NCBI GenBank assembly: GCA_937995345.1
Contig: CALKKS010000002.1
Coordinates: forward strand, 1-62,138
Reading direction: 5' to 3'
DNA: 62,138 nt
DNA from: an uncultured Collinsella sp.
GTDB taxonomy: Bacteria > Actinomycetota > Coriobacteriia > Coriobacteriales > Coriobacteriaceae
The notes under the pieces are model-generated. The model worked only from the letters and a program-made list of their open reading frames with translations. It searched no databases and was not told where the DNA came from. Below, one piece after another: positions 42,012 through 49,428 of this stretch. Numbering within the stretch: position 1 is the stretch's first letter; the number at the start of each line of letters is the position of its first letter. A program made the translations under genes and the position numbers.

Positions 42012-42097
42012 ATGATCCGAAAGGGACGAAGGAAAACGGATCATCGACATCACGACGGAGAGCAATGATCCGTTTTCCTCCGTCCCCCAGGGATCAT
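42012..42097. repeat. Inverted pair of a REP-like unit between convergent genes
   Basis: Arms 42012-42044 and 42065-42097 match as reverse complements at 28 of 33 bases. Each arm itself starts ATGATCC and ends GGATCAT, so each is a self-palindromic unit, and the pair resembles a BIME doublet. The element begins one base after the adenosyltransferase stop, and the MATE stop codon lies at its far edge. Confidence 0.85.
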
Positions 42098-43446
42098 TAG
42101 GCAGTGGCGCGGCCTAACCAGTTGCCGCTGTGATGGTAAACGGTGAACATCGTGGCGGTGATCACCCAGGTTACGGGGTAGACCAGCAGCAGGTGCTCTA
42201 GAGAGGGATCGAGCGGCATGATCGCGAACACCCACGCCACGCGGAGCACGACCGTGCCGAAGATCGTGAGCATCATTGGCTGGAAGCTCACGCCAGCGCC
42301 ACGGATGGAGCCGGACGCGTTTTCGATAATCGAGAAAATCGCGTAAAACGGCGCGATGAAATGAAGAATCGTCGTGGTGTAGGCCGAAATTGCGGCATCG
42401 TCGATAAACAGACGCGACAACGGACCCGAGAACACCAGCAGCACGGCAGACAGGCCACCAATGAGCATAAACGACAGCACGAGCGACGTATGGTAGCCCT
42501 TTCGCATGCGATCGTAATTGCGCGCACCAAAGTTCTGCGCCGAGAACGTGGTGATCGACACACCAAGCGCCTCGGTCACCATCCAAATAATGCCGTCCAG
42601 GCGGCCGGAAAGGCCCCAAGCGGTCGTAACATCGGCTCCAAACGAGTTGACCGACACCTGGATCAAAACGTTGGAGATCGAATACGCCGCAGACTGAACG
42701 CCCAGCGGCAAACCGCACGAAAGCATGCTCTTGCAAATGCCGCGATCGATACCGAGCTTGGATAGCGACAACCGCCACGCCCCCGGAGCGCGCATCATGC
42801 GGATCACAATCATCGTGGCATTGGTGCAGATGGTCAGCGCCACCGCGATGCCGCAGCCCAGCGCTTCCATGTGCAGCACGGCGACAAAGAGAATGTCGAG
42901 CGCCACGTTGACGAAGCAGCCGGAGGCAATAATGACCGCCGGACCGCGCGTGTCGCCCACGGCGCGCAACAACGCCGTCCCCATATTGAGCAGCAGCGCC
43001 GCAAACATGGCGGCAAAGTAGCAGCGGGCATACGCCACACCCTCGGCCAGCAGCTCATGCGGCGTATTCATCAACACAAGCATCGGCTCGACAAACACCA
43101 TGCCCAGAATGGAAATGACAATGCCGCCCACCAGCGCGAGCGTCATGGCCGTATGGACCGATCGGCTCAGGCGCTCGTCATCGTGCTGGCCAAAAAACTG
43201 GCCCGTAATGACCGCACAGCCAGCACCCACACCGACGCAAAAACCAATGCAGAGCTCCGTAAGCACCATCGTGGCCTGAATGCCACCCAGCGCGAGCTTG
43301 CCGCCAAACTGACCGACGATATAGGTACCGATAAGCGTGTAAGCCTGCTGAAAAAACGAGCTAAAGAAGATGGGAACGCACAGCGACAGCAGCTGCTGCC
43401 AAATAACGCCCTGCGTTACATCGATAGCCGTAGATTTCTTAGCCAC
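42097..43446 (-). CDS. MATE family efflux transporter
   Basis: Twelve-helix exporter of 449 residues, likely coupled to Na+ or H+ and acting on drugs or metabolites. The two halves repeat the motif pattern: GQFGGKLALGGIQATM and later AWGLSGRLDGIIWMV, with ITGQFFGQ and FSAQNFGARN at the equivalent loops. The start is GTG at 43446 after GGAGG. It is an isolated gene; the substrate is not predictable. Confidence 0.9.
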   Translation of the reverse strand: MAKKSTAIDVTQGVIWQQLLSLCVPIFFSSFFQQAYTLIGTYIVGQFGGKLALGGIQATMVLTELCIGFCVGVGAGCAVITGQFFGQHDDERLSRSVHTAMTLALVGGIVISILGMVFVEPMLVLMNTPHELLAEGVAYARCYFAAMFAALLLNMGTALLRAVGDTRGPAVIIASGCFVNVALDILFVAVLHMEALGCGIAVALTICTNATMIVIRMMRAPGAWRLSLSKLGIDRGICKSMLSCGLPLGVQSAAYSISNVLIQVSVNSFGADVTTAWGLSGRLDGIIWMVTEALGVSITTFSAQNFGARNYDRMRKGYHTSLVLSFMLIGGLSAVLLVFSGPLSRLFIDDAAISAYTTTILHFIAPFYAIFSIIENASGSIRGAGVSFQPMMLTIFGTVVLRVAWVFAIMPLDPSLEHLLLVYPVTWVITATMFTVYHHSGNWLGRATA

Positions 43447-43572
43447 ACGCCCTCCCCACTAGCGTACGTCAAATAACAAAACATCAATTGAACGGCAAAG
43501 CCATTATCAGCTTAACACCGACCGAAGGCAGCAGAAACACCCCCGCTGGCACGGCTCGGGAATCACAATCGG

Positions 43573-44487
43573 CTAGTGATACAGCCCCGGCTGGTAGTGG
43601 TACTCGTTGCTCACATGCGGGCACAGCTGCCAAAAGGCGACAGCACTTGCCGCGGCCACGTTGAGCGAATCGACCCCATGCGCCATCGGAATACGCACGG
43701 CGCGGTCGCAGCCTGCAATGGTCTTGGCGCCCAAGCCAGCACCCTCGGTGCCCATAAAGATTGCCAGGCGGTCAATCTCCTGCAGCACGGGATCGTCCAA
43801 CGACACCGAATCATCCGTCAACGCCATGGCGGCACACGAAAAGTCGGCATGGTGCAGCGCCGCCAGCCCATCATGCGGCCATACGCGCGCCTCGCTGCCA
43901 ATGCGCGTCCAGGGCACCTGGAACACCGTGCCCATGCTCACGCGGGCCGAGCGACGGTACAGCGGGTCACAGCAAGTGGGGCTCACCAAAATGCCATCGA
44001 CGTTCAGCGCAGCCGCCGAGCGGAAAATCGCGCCGACGTTGGTGTGGTCGACAATGCCCTCGAGCACGCACACGCGCACCGGGCGCTCCCCCGCCGCCTC
44101 GACGACGCCGCCCAAGAACTCATCAACCGGAATCTGTCGCGGGCGACGAAATGCCGCGAGCGCACCGCGCGTCACGTTAAAACCCGTCAGCCGCTCCATG
44201 AGCTCCATTGAGGCCACGAACACGGGAACCGGACCCGCGCCCTCGCGTACCGCCAGGCGCTCAAACAGCGGCATCATCTGGTCGAGCCAGCGCTCGCCCA
44301 AAAGAAAGCTCACCGGCTCGTATCCGGCGCGAACCGCACGTTCGATGACCTTGGCACTCTCGGCGATAAAAATGCCCTTCTGCGGCTCCAGCACGCAGCG
44401 CAGCTCACGCTCGGTCAGTCGCACGTAGGCATCGAGCCGCTCGTCCTCGAGCGAATCGATTCGCAGCACCTCAACGGCATCAGTCAT
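43573..44487 (-). CDS. TrmH/SpoU family RNA 2'-O-methyltransferase
   Basis: 304 residues. An N-terminal substrate-binding region (to about 110) precedes the SPOUT domain, with GIVDHTNVGAIFRSAAALN, IFMGTEGAGLGAKT and IPMAHGVDSLNVAAASAV, the three SpoU motifs. It should methylate rRNA or tRNA ribose; the target is unknown. The ATG at 44487 fits the family N-terminus (MTDAVEVL) but its ribosome site is weak. Confidence 0.88.
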   Translation of the reverse strand: MTDAVEVLRIDSLEDERLDAYVRLTERELRCVLEPQKGIFIAESAKVIERAVRAGYEPVSFLLGERWLDQMMPLFERLAVREGAGPVPVFVASMELMERLTGFNVTRGALAAFRRPRQIPVDEFLGGVVEAAGERPVRVCVLEGIVDHTNVGAIFRSAAALNVDGILVSPTCCDPLYRRSARVSMGTVFQVPWTRIGSEARVWPHDGLAALHHADFSCAAMALTDDSVSLDDPVLQEIDRLAIFMGTEGAGLGAKTIAGCDRAVRIPMAHGVDSLNVAAASAVAFWQLCPHVSNEYHYQPGLYH

Positions 44488-44530
44488 AGCAGCCAGCCCG
44501 CACCTTTCTTTACAGCACCTATACAAATAT

Positions 44531-44597
44531 CGGGGCAACGCCATGCGCTGCCCCGTCACTCATTCCAACCCGATAATACCGAAGGGATAATCGGGTT
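44531..44597 (-). terminator. Hairpins downstream of folA
   Basis: AACCCGAT (44567-44574) pairs with ATCGGGTT (44590-44597), with further pairing inside; it starts at the folA stop codon. A second stem CGGGGCA/TGCCCCG (about 44531-44556) is followed on the minus strand by GATATTTGTAT. T tracts are poor. Confidence 0.5.
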
Positions 44598-45115
44598 TAC
44601 GCATCAACGCGACGATACGTCACGAACTCATATTTGAGGCCCTCATCACCCTCTCCGGCAGCGACAACCGCCGATTCGCTGGCCCGCGCAATCTCCCACG
44701 CGGGATCGGCATCCAGATCGGGAAAGTACGTATCCACGTCATGCACGCAATGGTTATGCGTAACCTCGGCCTCGGCGCAATACGGCAAAAACTGTCGATA
44801 TACCTCGCCGCCACCGATCACCCACGCAACGGGCTCATCGGCTACCGCGGCGAGCGCTTCGTCGATGCTATGCACCACGTCGACGCCCTCGACAGCAAAG
44901 CTCTCATCGCGCGTGAGCACGATATTGCGGCGGTTCTTGAGCGGACGCCCGCCGGGAAAACTCAGCAGCGTCTTGCGTCCCATAATGACCGGGCAGCCTT
45001 TGGTGCACGCCACAAAATGACGCATGTCGGCGCGATTGGACACGACCATGTCACCCTCGCACCCAATGCCCCAATCGTCACACACGGCCACAATGGCGGA
45101 AAGCTTACACGTCAT
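44597..45115 (-). CDS. folA: Dihydrofolate reductase
   Basis: Reduces dihydrofolate to tetrahydrofolate with NADPH. The 172 residues show LSAIVAVCDDWGIG at the N-terminus, IMGRKTLLSFPGGRPLKNR, and VIGGGEVYRQFLP. Starts are possible at ATG 45115 or GTG 45124; the ATG has AGGTG at a suitable distance. It directly follows thyA, whose product consumes methylene-tetrahydrofolate, the standard functional pairing. Confidence 0.94.
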   Translation of the reverse strand: MTCKLSAIVAVCDDWGIGCEGDMVVSNRADMRHFVACTKGCPVIMGRKTLLSFPGGRPLKNRRNIVLTRDESFAVEGVDVVHSIDEALAAVADEPVAWVIGGGEVYRQFLPYCAEAEVTHNHCVHDVDTYFPDLDADPAWEIARASESAVVAAGEGDEGLKYEFVTYRRVDA

Positions 45116-45124
45116 GCGCGTCAC

Positions 45125-45973
45125 CTACACCGCGATGGGGATGTTCTTGACCTGCGGGCCGTGCTCATAGCCCTCGACGATCAGGTCATCGGTCGTAAAC
45201 GCATAGAAATCATGCACATCGGGGTTAAGCGTTACCTTAGGCGCGGCAAACTGCGGACGCTCGATAAGCTCGCGGACGATATCGACATGACGGTCGTAAA
45301 TGTGGGCATCGGCGATCACGTGCAGGAGCTCGCCAGCGATCAAATCGACCGACTGCGCGACCATCATCAGCAAAATGGCGTACTGGCACACATTCCAATT
45401 GTTCGCGGCCAAAATGTCCTGGCTACGCTGGTTGAGAATCATGTTGAGCGTCGGTTTATCATCCTGCGGGCGCTGCGTCACGTTATACGTCACGCTGTAG
45501 GCGCACGGATACAGGTGCATCTCGGACAGGTCACTAAACACATAAGTGTTCGTCATAATGCGTCGGCTGTACGGCGTGTTCTTAAGGTCGTACAGCACGC
45601 GATCCATTTGGTCAAAGTCGCCCTCGGCATAATGGCTCTTCTGCCCAATCTGATACCCGTAGGCCTTGCCGATGGAGCCAGTCTCGTCGGCCCACTCATC
45701 CCAAATATGGCTGTTGAGATCATGCACGTTATTGGACTTCTTTTGATAGATCCATAGGATCTCATCCATGGCAGATTTGAGGGCCGTGCGACGCAGGGTA
45801 AGCGCCGGAAACTCCTCACGCAGGTCGTAGCGTGCCGTGACGCCAAAGTTTTTAATGGTATAGGCAGGGGTGCCGTCCTCCCACACTGGGCGGACCTTTT
45901 GGCCCACGGTGGTGGTGCCATGGTCCAGAATATCGCGGCACATGGTTACAAACTGTTGATCAGCCTTGCTCAT
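45125..45973 (-). CDS. thyA: Thymidylate synthase ThyA, Bacillus-ThyA-like class
   Basis: Methylates dUMP to dTMP using methylene-tetrahydrofolate. The 282 residues carry the catalytic Cys in LYPCAYSVTYNV, the phosphate-binding Arg pair in YSRRIM, QRSQD and DAHIYDRH. The residue after the catalytic Cys is Ala, not His as in E. coli ThyA. This and the overall pattern match the B. subtilis ThyA class (PCVYETQW there). The usual GxPFN is AANNWN. The ATG at 45973 follows AGGAGGG; the 105 upstream codons of open frame are antisense to the next gene and are not real. Confidence 0.93.
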   Translation of the reverse strand: MSKADQQFVTMCRDILDHGTTTVGQKVRPVWEDGTPAYTIKNFGVTARYDLREEFPALTLRRTALKSAMDEILWIYQKKSNNVHDLNSHIWDEWADETGSIGKAYGYQIGQKSHYAEGDFDQMDRVLYDLKNTPYSRRIMTNTYVFSDLSEMHLYPCAYSVTYNVTQRPQDDKPTLNMILNQRSQDILAANNWNVCQYAILLMMVAQSVDLIAGELLHVIADAHIYDRHVDIVRELIERPQFAAPKVTLNPDVHDFYAFTTDDLIVEGYEHGPQVKNIPIAV

Positions 45974-46059
45974 TGACCCTCCTGTCAGTCGCCTATAAGC
46001 GAGATTCATTGTAGCCCAGGCACATGCGGCCCCACAGCCCAAACATAAGCCCTCATTTT

Positions 46060-46125
46060 CTGGCATATGCCAGAAATTCCTTGCGTAAATCTGCGCGTTC
46101 GCTATTCTATTGTTGACATATGTCA
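46060..46125 (+). promoter_or_regulatory. Promoter flanked by two palindromic operators
   Basis: TTGCGT (46081-46086) and TATTCT (46103-46108) are spaced by 16 bases. CTGGCATATGCCAG (46060-46073) lies upstream of the -35 and TGACATATGTCA (46114-46125) downstream of the -10. Both are perfect palindromes around CATATG, with centres 53 bases apart (about five helical turns). A ribosome site, AAGGAGGG, follows before the ATG at 46140. Confidence 0.75.
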
Positions 46126-46139
46126 GATAAGGAGGGCGC

Positions 46140-46904
46140 ATGGCAGGAAGACGCGAGAAACTACGCCGCGTCGGGATCATCCCCGAATACCGCGGCTTCA
46201 CCCCCGACGGCCTAGCCAGCGGAGAGGCCATCGACATGACGGTCGACGAACTCGAGGTGCTGCGCCTGTGCGACCTGGAAGGCCTCAATCAGGAGGCCGT
46301 CGCACAGCAGATGGGCATCGCGCGCGCCACCGTGGCGGCTATCTGCAGCCGCGCGCATCGCAAGGTGGCAAACGCGCTGGTCAATGGACGGGCGCTCATC
46401 ATCGAAGGCGGCAATATCGCGTACTCCCCCATTACCACGGCAACGGCCGTATGGCCAGCAAAGGAGATCGACACCATGAGGGTGGCAACCACGTACGACA
46501 ACGGCAACATCTTTATGCACTTTGGCCGCAGCGAGCAGTTCAAGATCTACGACATTCAGGACGGCAAGGTACTCAACGAGCAGGTCGTGGGCACCGGCGG
46601 CACCGGTCACGGTGCCCTTGCGGGCCTGCTTGCCAACGGCGGCGTGGACACGCTCATCTGCGGCGGCATCGGCGGAGGCGCTATCAACGCGCTTGCCCAA
46701 GCCGGCATCACGGTATACGCAGGTGCCCAGGGCAGCTGCGACGCTTGCGTCGAGGCCCTTATCGCCGGCACGCTCGCACAGAACGGCGAAGCCACGTGCG
46801 GCTGCCACGGTCATGACCACGACCACGCCCACGAACATGGCGAGTCCTGCAGCTGCCACGGCCATCACGAGCACGAGGGCCACGAGGGCTGCGGCTGCCA
46901 CTAA
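46140..46904 (+). CDS. DUF134 HTH protein fused to a NifX/NafY-like domain with a His/Cys-rich tail
   Basis: 254 residues in three parts. The first 105 or so are a DUF134/UPF0251 DNA-binding domain, with sigma-like HTH LEGLNQEAVAQQMGIARATV. Residues about 113-215 are a dinitrogenase iron-molybdenum-cofactor-type domain (MRVATTYDNG, FMHFGRSEQF, CGGIGGGAINALAQAG). The last 35 residues are dense in His and Cys (three CxC pairs with HDHDHAHEH between), a probable metal-binding tail. Inference: a metal- or cluster-sensing regulator that binds the palindromes at its own promoter. No nitrogenase genes are near, so a nif role is unlikely. Confidence 0.85.
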   Translation: MAGRREKLRRVGIIPEYRGFTPDGLASGEAIDMTVDELEVLRLCDLEGLNQEAVAQQMGIARATVAAICSRAHRKVANALVNGRALIIEGGNIAYSPITTATAVWPAKEIDTMRVATTYDNGNIFMHFGRSEQFKIYDIQDGKVLNEQVVGTGGTGHGALAGLLANGGVDTLICGGIGGGAINALAQAGITVYAGAQGSCDACVEALIAGTLAQNGEATCGCHGHDHDHAHEHGESCSCHGHHEHEGHEGCGCH

Positions 46905-46967
46905 CGGCACAGCACCGCGAGCTCGGGGCGCGATGCTGAACGCAATCCAACAATCAAAGCCAACAAC

Positions 46968-47000
46968 AAAGGCCACCCGGTAGCTTCCGAGTGGCCTTTG
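46968..47000. terminator. Bidirectional terminator between the DUF134 fusion gene and ffh
   Basis: AAAGGCCAC (46968-46976) and GTGGCCTTT (46991-46999) form a perfect stem between converging genes, with short T runs on both strands. Confidence 0.8.
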
Positions 47001-47024
47001 CCATATCAAGCTGGAATTACAGCT

Positions 47025-48500
47025 CTATTTCTTATTACGCATCTGCGCTTCCATCTGGCGCAGCAGCTCCATATCGGACTTGGGACCGCCCGTACCCAGG
47101 CCGCCCATGCCGCCCAGACCCATAGCGTCCAGGCCAGGGATATTGGGCATGCGCATCTTCTTGCCCTTCTTTCCCTTTTTGCCCTTTTTGCCGCCGGCCT
47201 GTGCCTGATTGGCCATCGTGCGCATGCGGCCCATCATCTTATTCATCTCACCCCACTGCTTCATAAGGCTGTTGACCTCGGTGGGGGTTACGCCGGCTCC
47301 CTTGGCAATGCGTGCGCGGCGCTGGCCGTTGATGATGGAGGGACGCAGGCGCTCCTCCTTGGTCATCGACATGATGATGGCCTCGTTCTTATCGAAGATG
47401 CCCTCGTCCAGGTTGCCGCCCATCTGGTTGAGCGCGCGCTGGCCGCCGGGAAGCATACCCAGGATACCCTTCATGCCGCCCATCTTTTTGACGGCCTTCA
47501 TCTGGTCGAGCATGTCGTTCATGGTGAAGCCCTCGCGCAGCATACGCTCGGCAGCCTCGAGCTGCTCGGCATCGGCGGCCTCCTGAGCCTTCTCGATAAT
47601 ACCGACGACATCGCCCATGCCCAAGATGCGCTTGGCCATGCGGTCCGGGTAAAACGGCTCCAGCGAGTCGGGCTTCTCGCCCATGCTCACAAACTTGATG
47701 GGCTTGCCGGTCACCTGACGCACGGAAAGTGCGCCACCGCCACGGGCGTCACCGTCGAGCTTGGAGATAATCACGCCATCAAAGTCGGTACGCTCGGAAA
47801 ACGTCGAGACCACGTTGACGATGTCCTGGCCGGTCATGGCGTCGACGACCATCAGCACCTGGTCGGGCTTGACGGCCTTCTTGATATCGACGGCCTCTTG
47901 CATCATCTGCTCGTCGATCTGAAGACGACCGGCGGTATCGACGATCACCACGTCGCGCAGGTGGTCGACGGCCTCCTGGATGGCGCCCTTGGCGATATCG
48001 ACCGGGTGCTCACCATCACCGCGGAAGACCGGCACGCCGATCTCGCCACCGAGCGTGGCCAGCTGGTCGGCAGCGGCGGGACGGTAGACGTCGCACGCGG
48101 CGAGCAACGGCGAGCGACCCTGCTTCTTGAGCAGGTAGGCCAGCTTTACGGCTGCCGTGGTCTTACCGGAGCCCTGCAGGCCCACGAGCATGATGACATT
48201 GGGAATGCGGTTGCTAAAAACGAGCTTGCTCTCGGTGGAGCCGAGCATCTCGGTGAGCTCGTCGAGCACGATCTTGACAACGTTTTGCGCCGGCGACAGC
48301 GACTCCATGACCTCGGCGGTCATGCAGCGCTCCTTGGTCTTGGCAACGAACTCCTTGACGACCTTAAAGTTAACGTCGGCCTCGAGCAGCGCCATGCGAA
48401 TATCGCGCATAGCCGAAGTAATATCGGCCTCGGTCAGCTTACCCTTGCCGCGCAGGCGGTCAAATGTGTCGTTGAGGCGATCGCTCAGAGAATCAAACAC
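47025..48500 (-). CDS. ffh: Signal recognition particle protein Ffh
   Basis: GTPase that binds signal sequences and 4.5S RNA. The 491 residues have N, G and M domains: P-loop GLQGSGKTT, DTAGR, SKLDGDARGG, then a Met- and Lys-rich M domain ending in a Gly/Met-rich tail. The start is GTG at 48500 with GGAG at a six-base spacing. It follows ftsY, so both halves of the SRP targeting pathway are co-transcribed with smc and rnc. Confidence 0.97.
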   Translation of the reverse strand: MFDSLSDRLNDTFDRLRGKGKLTEADITSAMRDIRMALLEADVNFKVVKEFVAKTKERCMTAEVMESLSPAQNVVKIVLDELTEMLGSTESKLVFSNRIPNVIMLVGLQGSGKTTAAVKLAYLLKKQGRSPLLAACDVYRPAAADQLATLGGEIGVPVFRGDGEHPVDIAKGAIQEAVDHLRDVVIVDTAGRLQIDEQMMQEAVDIKKAVKPDQVLMVVDAMTGQDIVNVVSTFSERTDFDGVIISKLDGDARGGGALSVRQVTGKPIKFVSMGEKPDSLEPFYPDRMAKRILGMGDVVGIIEKAQEAADAEQLEAAERMLREGFTMNDMLDQMKAVKKMGGMKGILGMLPGGQRALNQMGGNLDEGIFDKNEAIIMSMTKEERLRPSIINGQRRARIAKGAGVTPTEVNSLMKQWGEMNKMMGRMRTMANQAQAGGKKGKKGKKGKKMRMPNIPGLDAMGLGGMGGLGTGGPKSDMELLRQMEAQMRNKK

Positions 48501-48510
48501 TGGTCACTCC

Positions 48511-49428
48511 TTAGTTGGACTCGCCCACCAGGGCGCGGCAGAAATCTTTGGCGTTAAACTCCTGCAGGTCATCGACCTGCTCGCCCACGCCGATGCGCAG
48601 GATCGGGAGCTTGAGCTTCTCGGCCACGGCCATGGCGATACCGCCCTTAGCCGTGCCGTCGAGCTTAGTCATGATAATACCGTCCAGGCCCAGCGCCTCG
48701 TTAAACTCGAGCGCCTGGTTCAAACCGTTCTGACCAGTGGCGGCATCAATCACGAGCACGACCGAGACCGGCATGGGACCGGCGGCCATATTGGCGGCGC
48801 GCTTACGGGTCACATTGACCACCTTGGCGAGCTCGCGCATGAGCTCGGGGCTCGTGTGCAGACGGCCGGCGGTATCGATGAGCACCAGGTCGCTGCCGCG
48901 CTTATCGGCCTCGTCGAGCACGTCATAGCACACGCTCGCCGGATCGGAGCCGCGGTCACGCTTGATAACCGGTACGCCGGCACGCTGGCCCCACACATCG
49001 AGCTGCTCGATGGCGGCGGCGCGGAAGGTGTCGGCCGAACCGATCACCACGTTCTTGCCGCGGGCGGCCATGGCGCTCGCAATCTTGCCGACCGTGGTGG
49101 TCTTGCCGGCGCCGTTGATGCCGACAAACAGCACGCAGCTCGGCGTATCAGAAAACGGATCGCGCTCAACAGGCACAAAATGGCCCTCGAGCTGCTCGGC
49201 CAGGGCGCGGCGAAGCTGCGGGGCGGTCTTGAGGTTCTTCTTGGCCGCGGCGTCGCGCAGGTCATCGGAGACCTGAATGGCGACCTCGGCACCCATGTCA
49301 CCCATGACGAGGGTGTCCTCAAGATCCTCCCAAAAATCCTCGTCGACCTCGCCGCCAAAGTAGAAGACCTCGTTGAGGGCCTCGCGGCTGCGCTCAAGTC
49401 CGCGCGAAAGTGCGTCAAAAAATCCCAT
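48511..49428 (-). CDS. ftsY: Signal recognition particle receptor FtsY
   Basis: SRP receptor GTPase that docks ribosome-SRP complexes at the membrane. At 305 residues it lacks the long acidic N-terminal A domain of E. coli FtsY. P-loop GINGAGKTTT, SADTFRAAA, IDTAGRLHT and TKLDGTAKGG are clear. Its ATG overlaps the smc stop (TAATG). Membrane contact is probably through the short amphipathic N-terminus. Confidence 0.97.
   Translation of the reverse strand: MGFFDALSRGLERSREALNEVFYFGGEVDEDFWEDLEDTLVMGDMGAEVAIQVSDDLRDAAAKKNLKTAPQLRRALAEQLEGHFVPVERDPFSDTPSCVLFVGINGAGKTTTVGKIASAMAARGKNVVIGSADTFRAAAIEQLDVWGQRAGVPVIKRDRGSDPASVCYDVLDEADKRGSDLVLIDTAGRLHTSPELMRELAKVVNVTRKRAANMAAGPMPVSVVLVIDAATGQNGLNQALEFNEALGLDGIIMTKLDGTAKGGIAMAVAEKLKLPILRIGVGEQVDDLQEFNAKDFCRALVGESN

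Noticed and set aside
45974..46288. N-terminal extension of ThyA by 105 residues
   Set aside because: It lies antisense to the start of the DUF134 fusion gene and its promoter; the ATG at 45973 has an excellent ribosome site and fits the family length.
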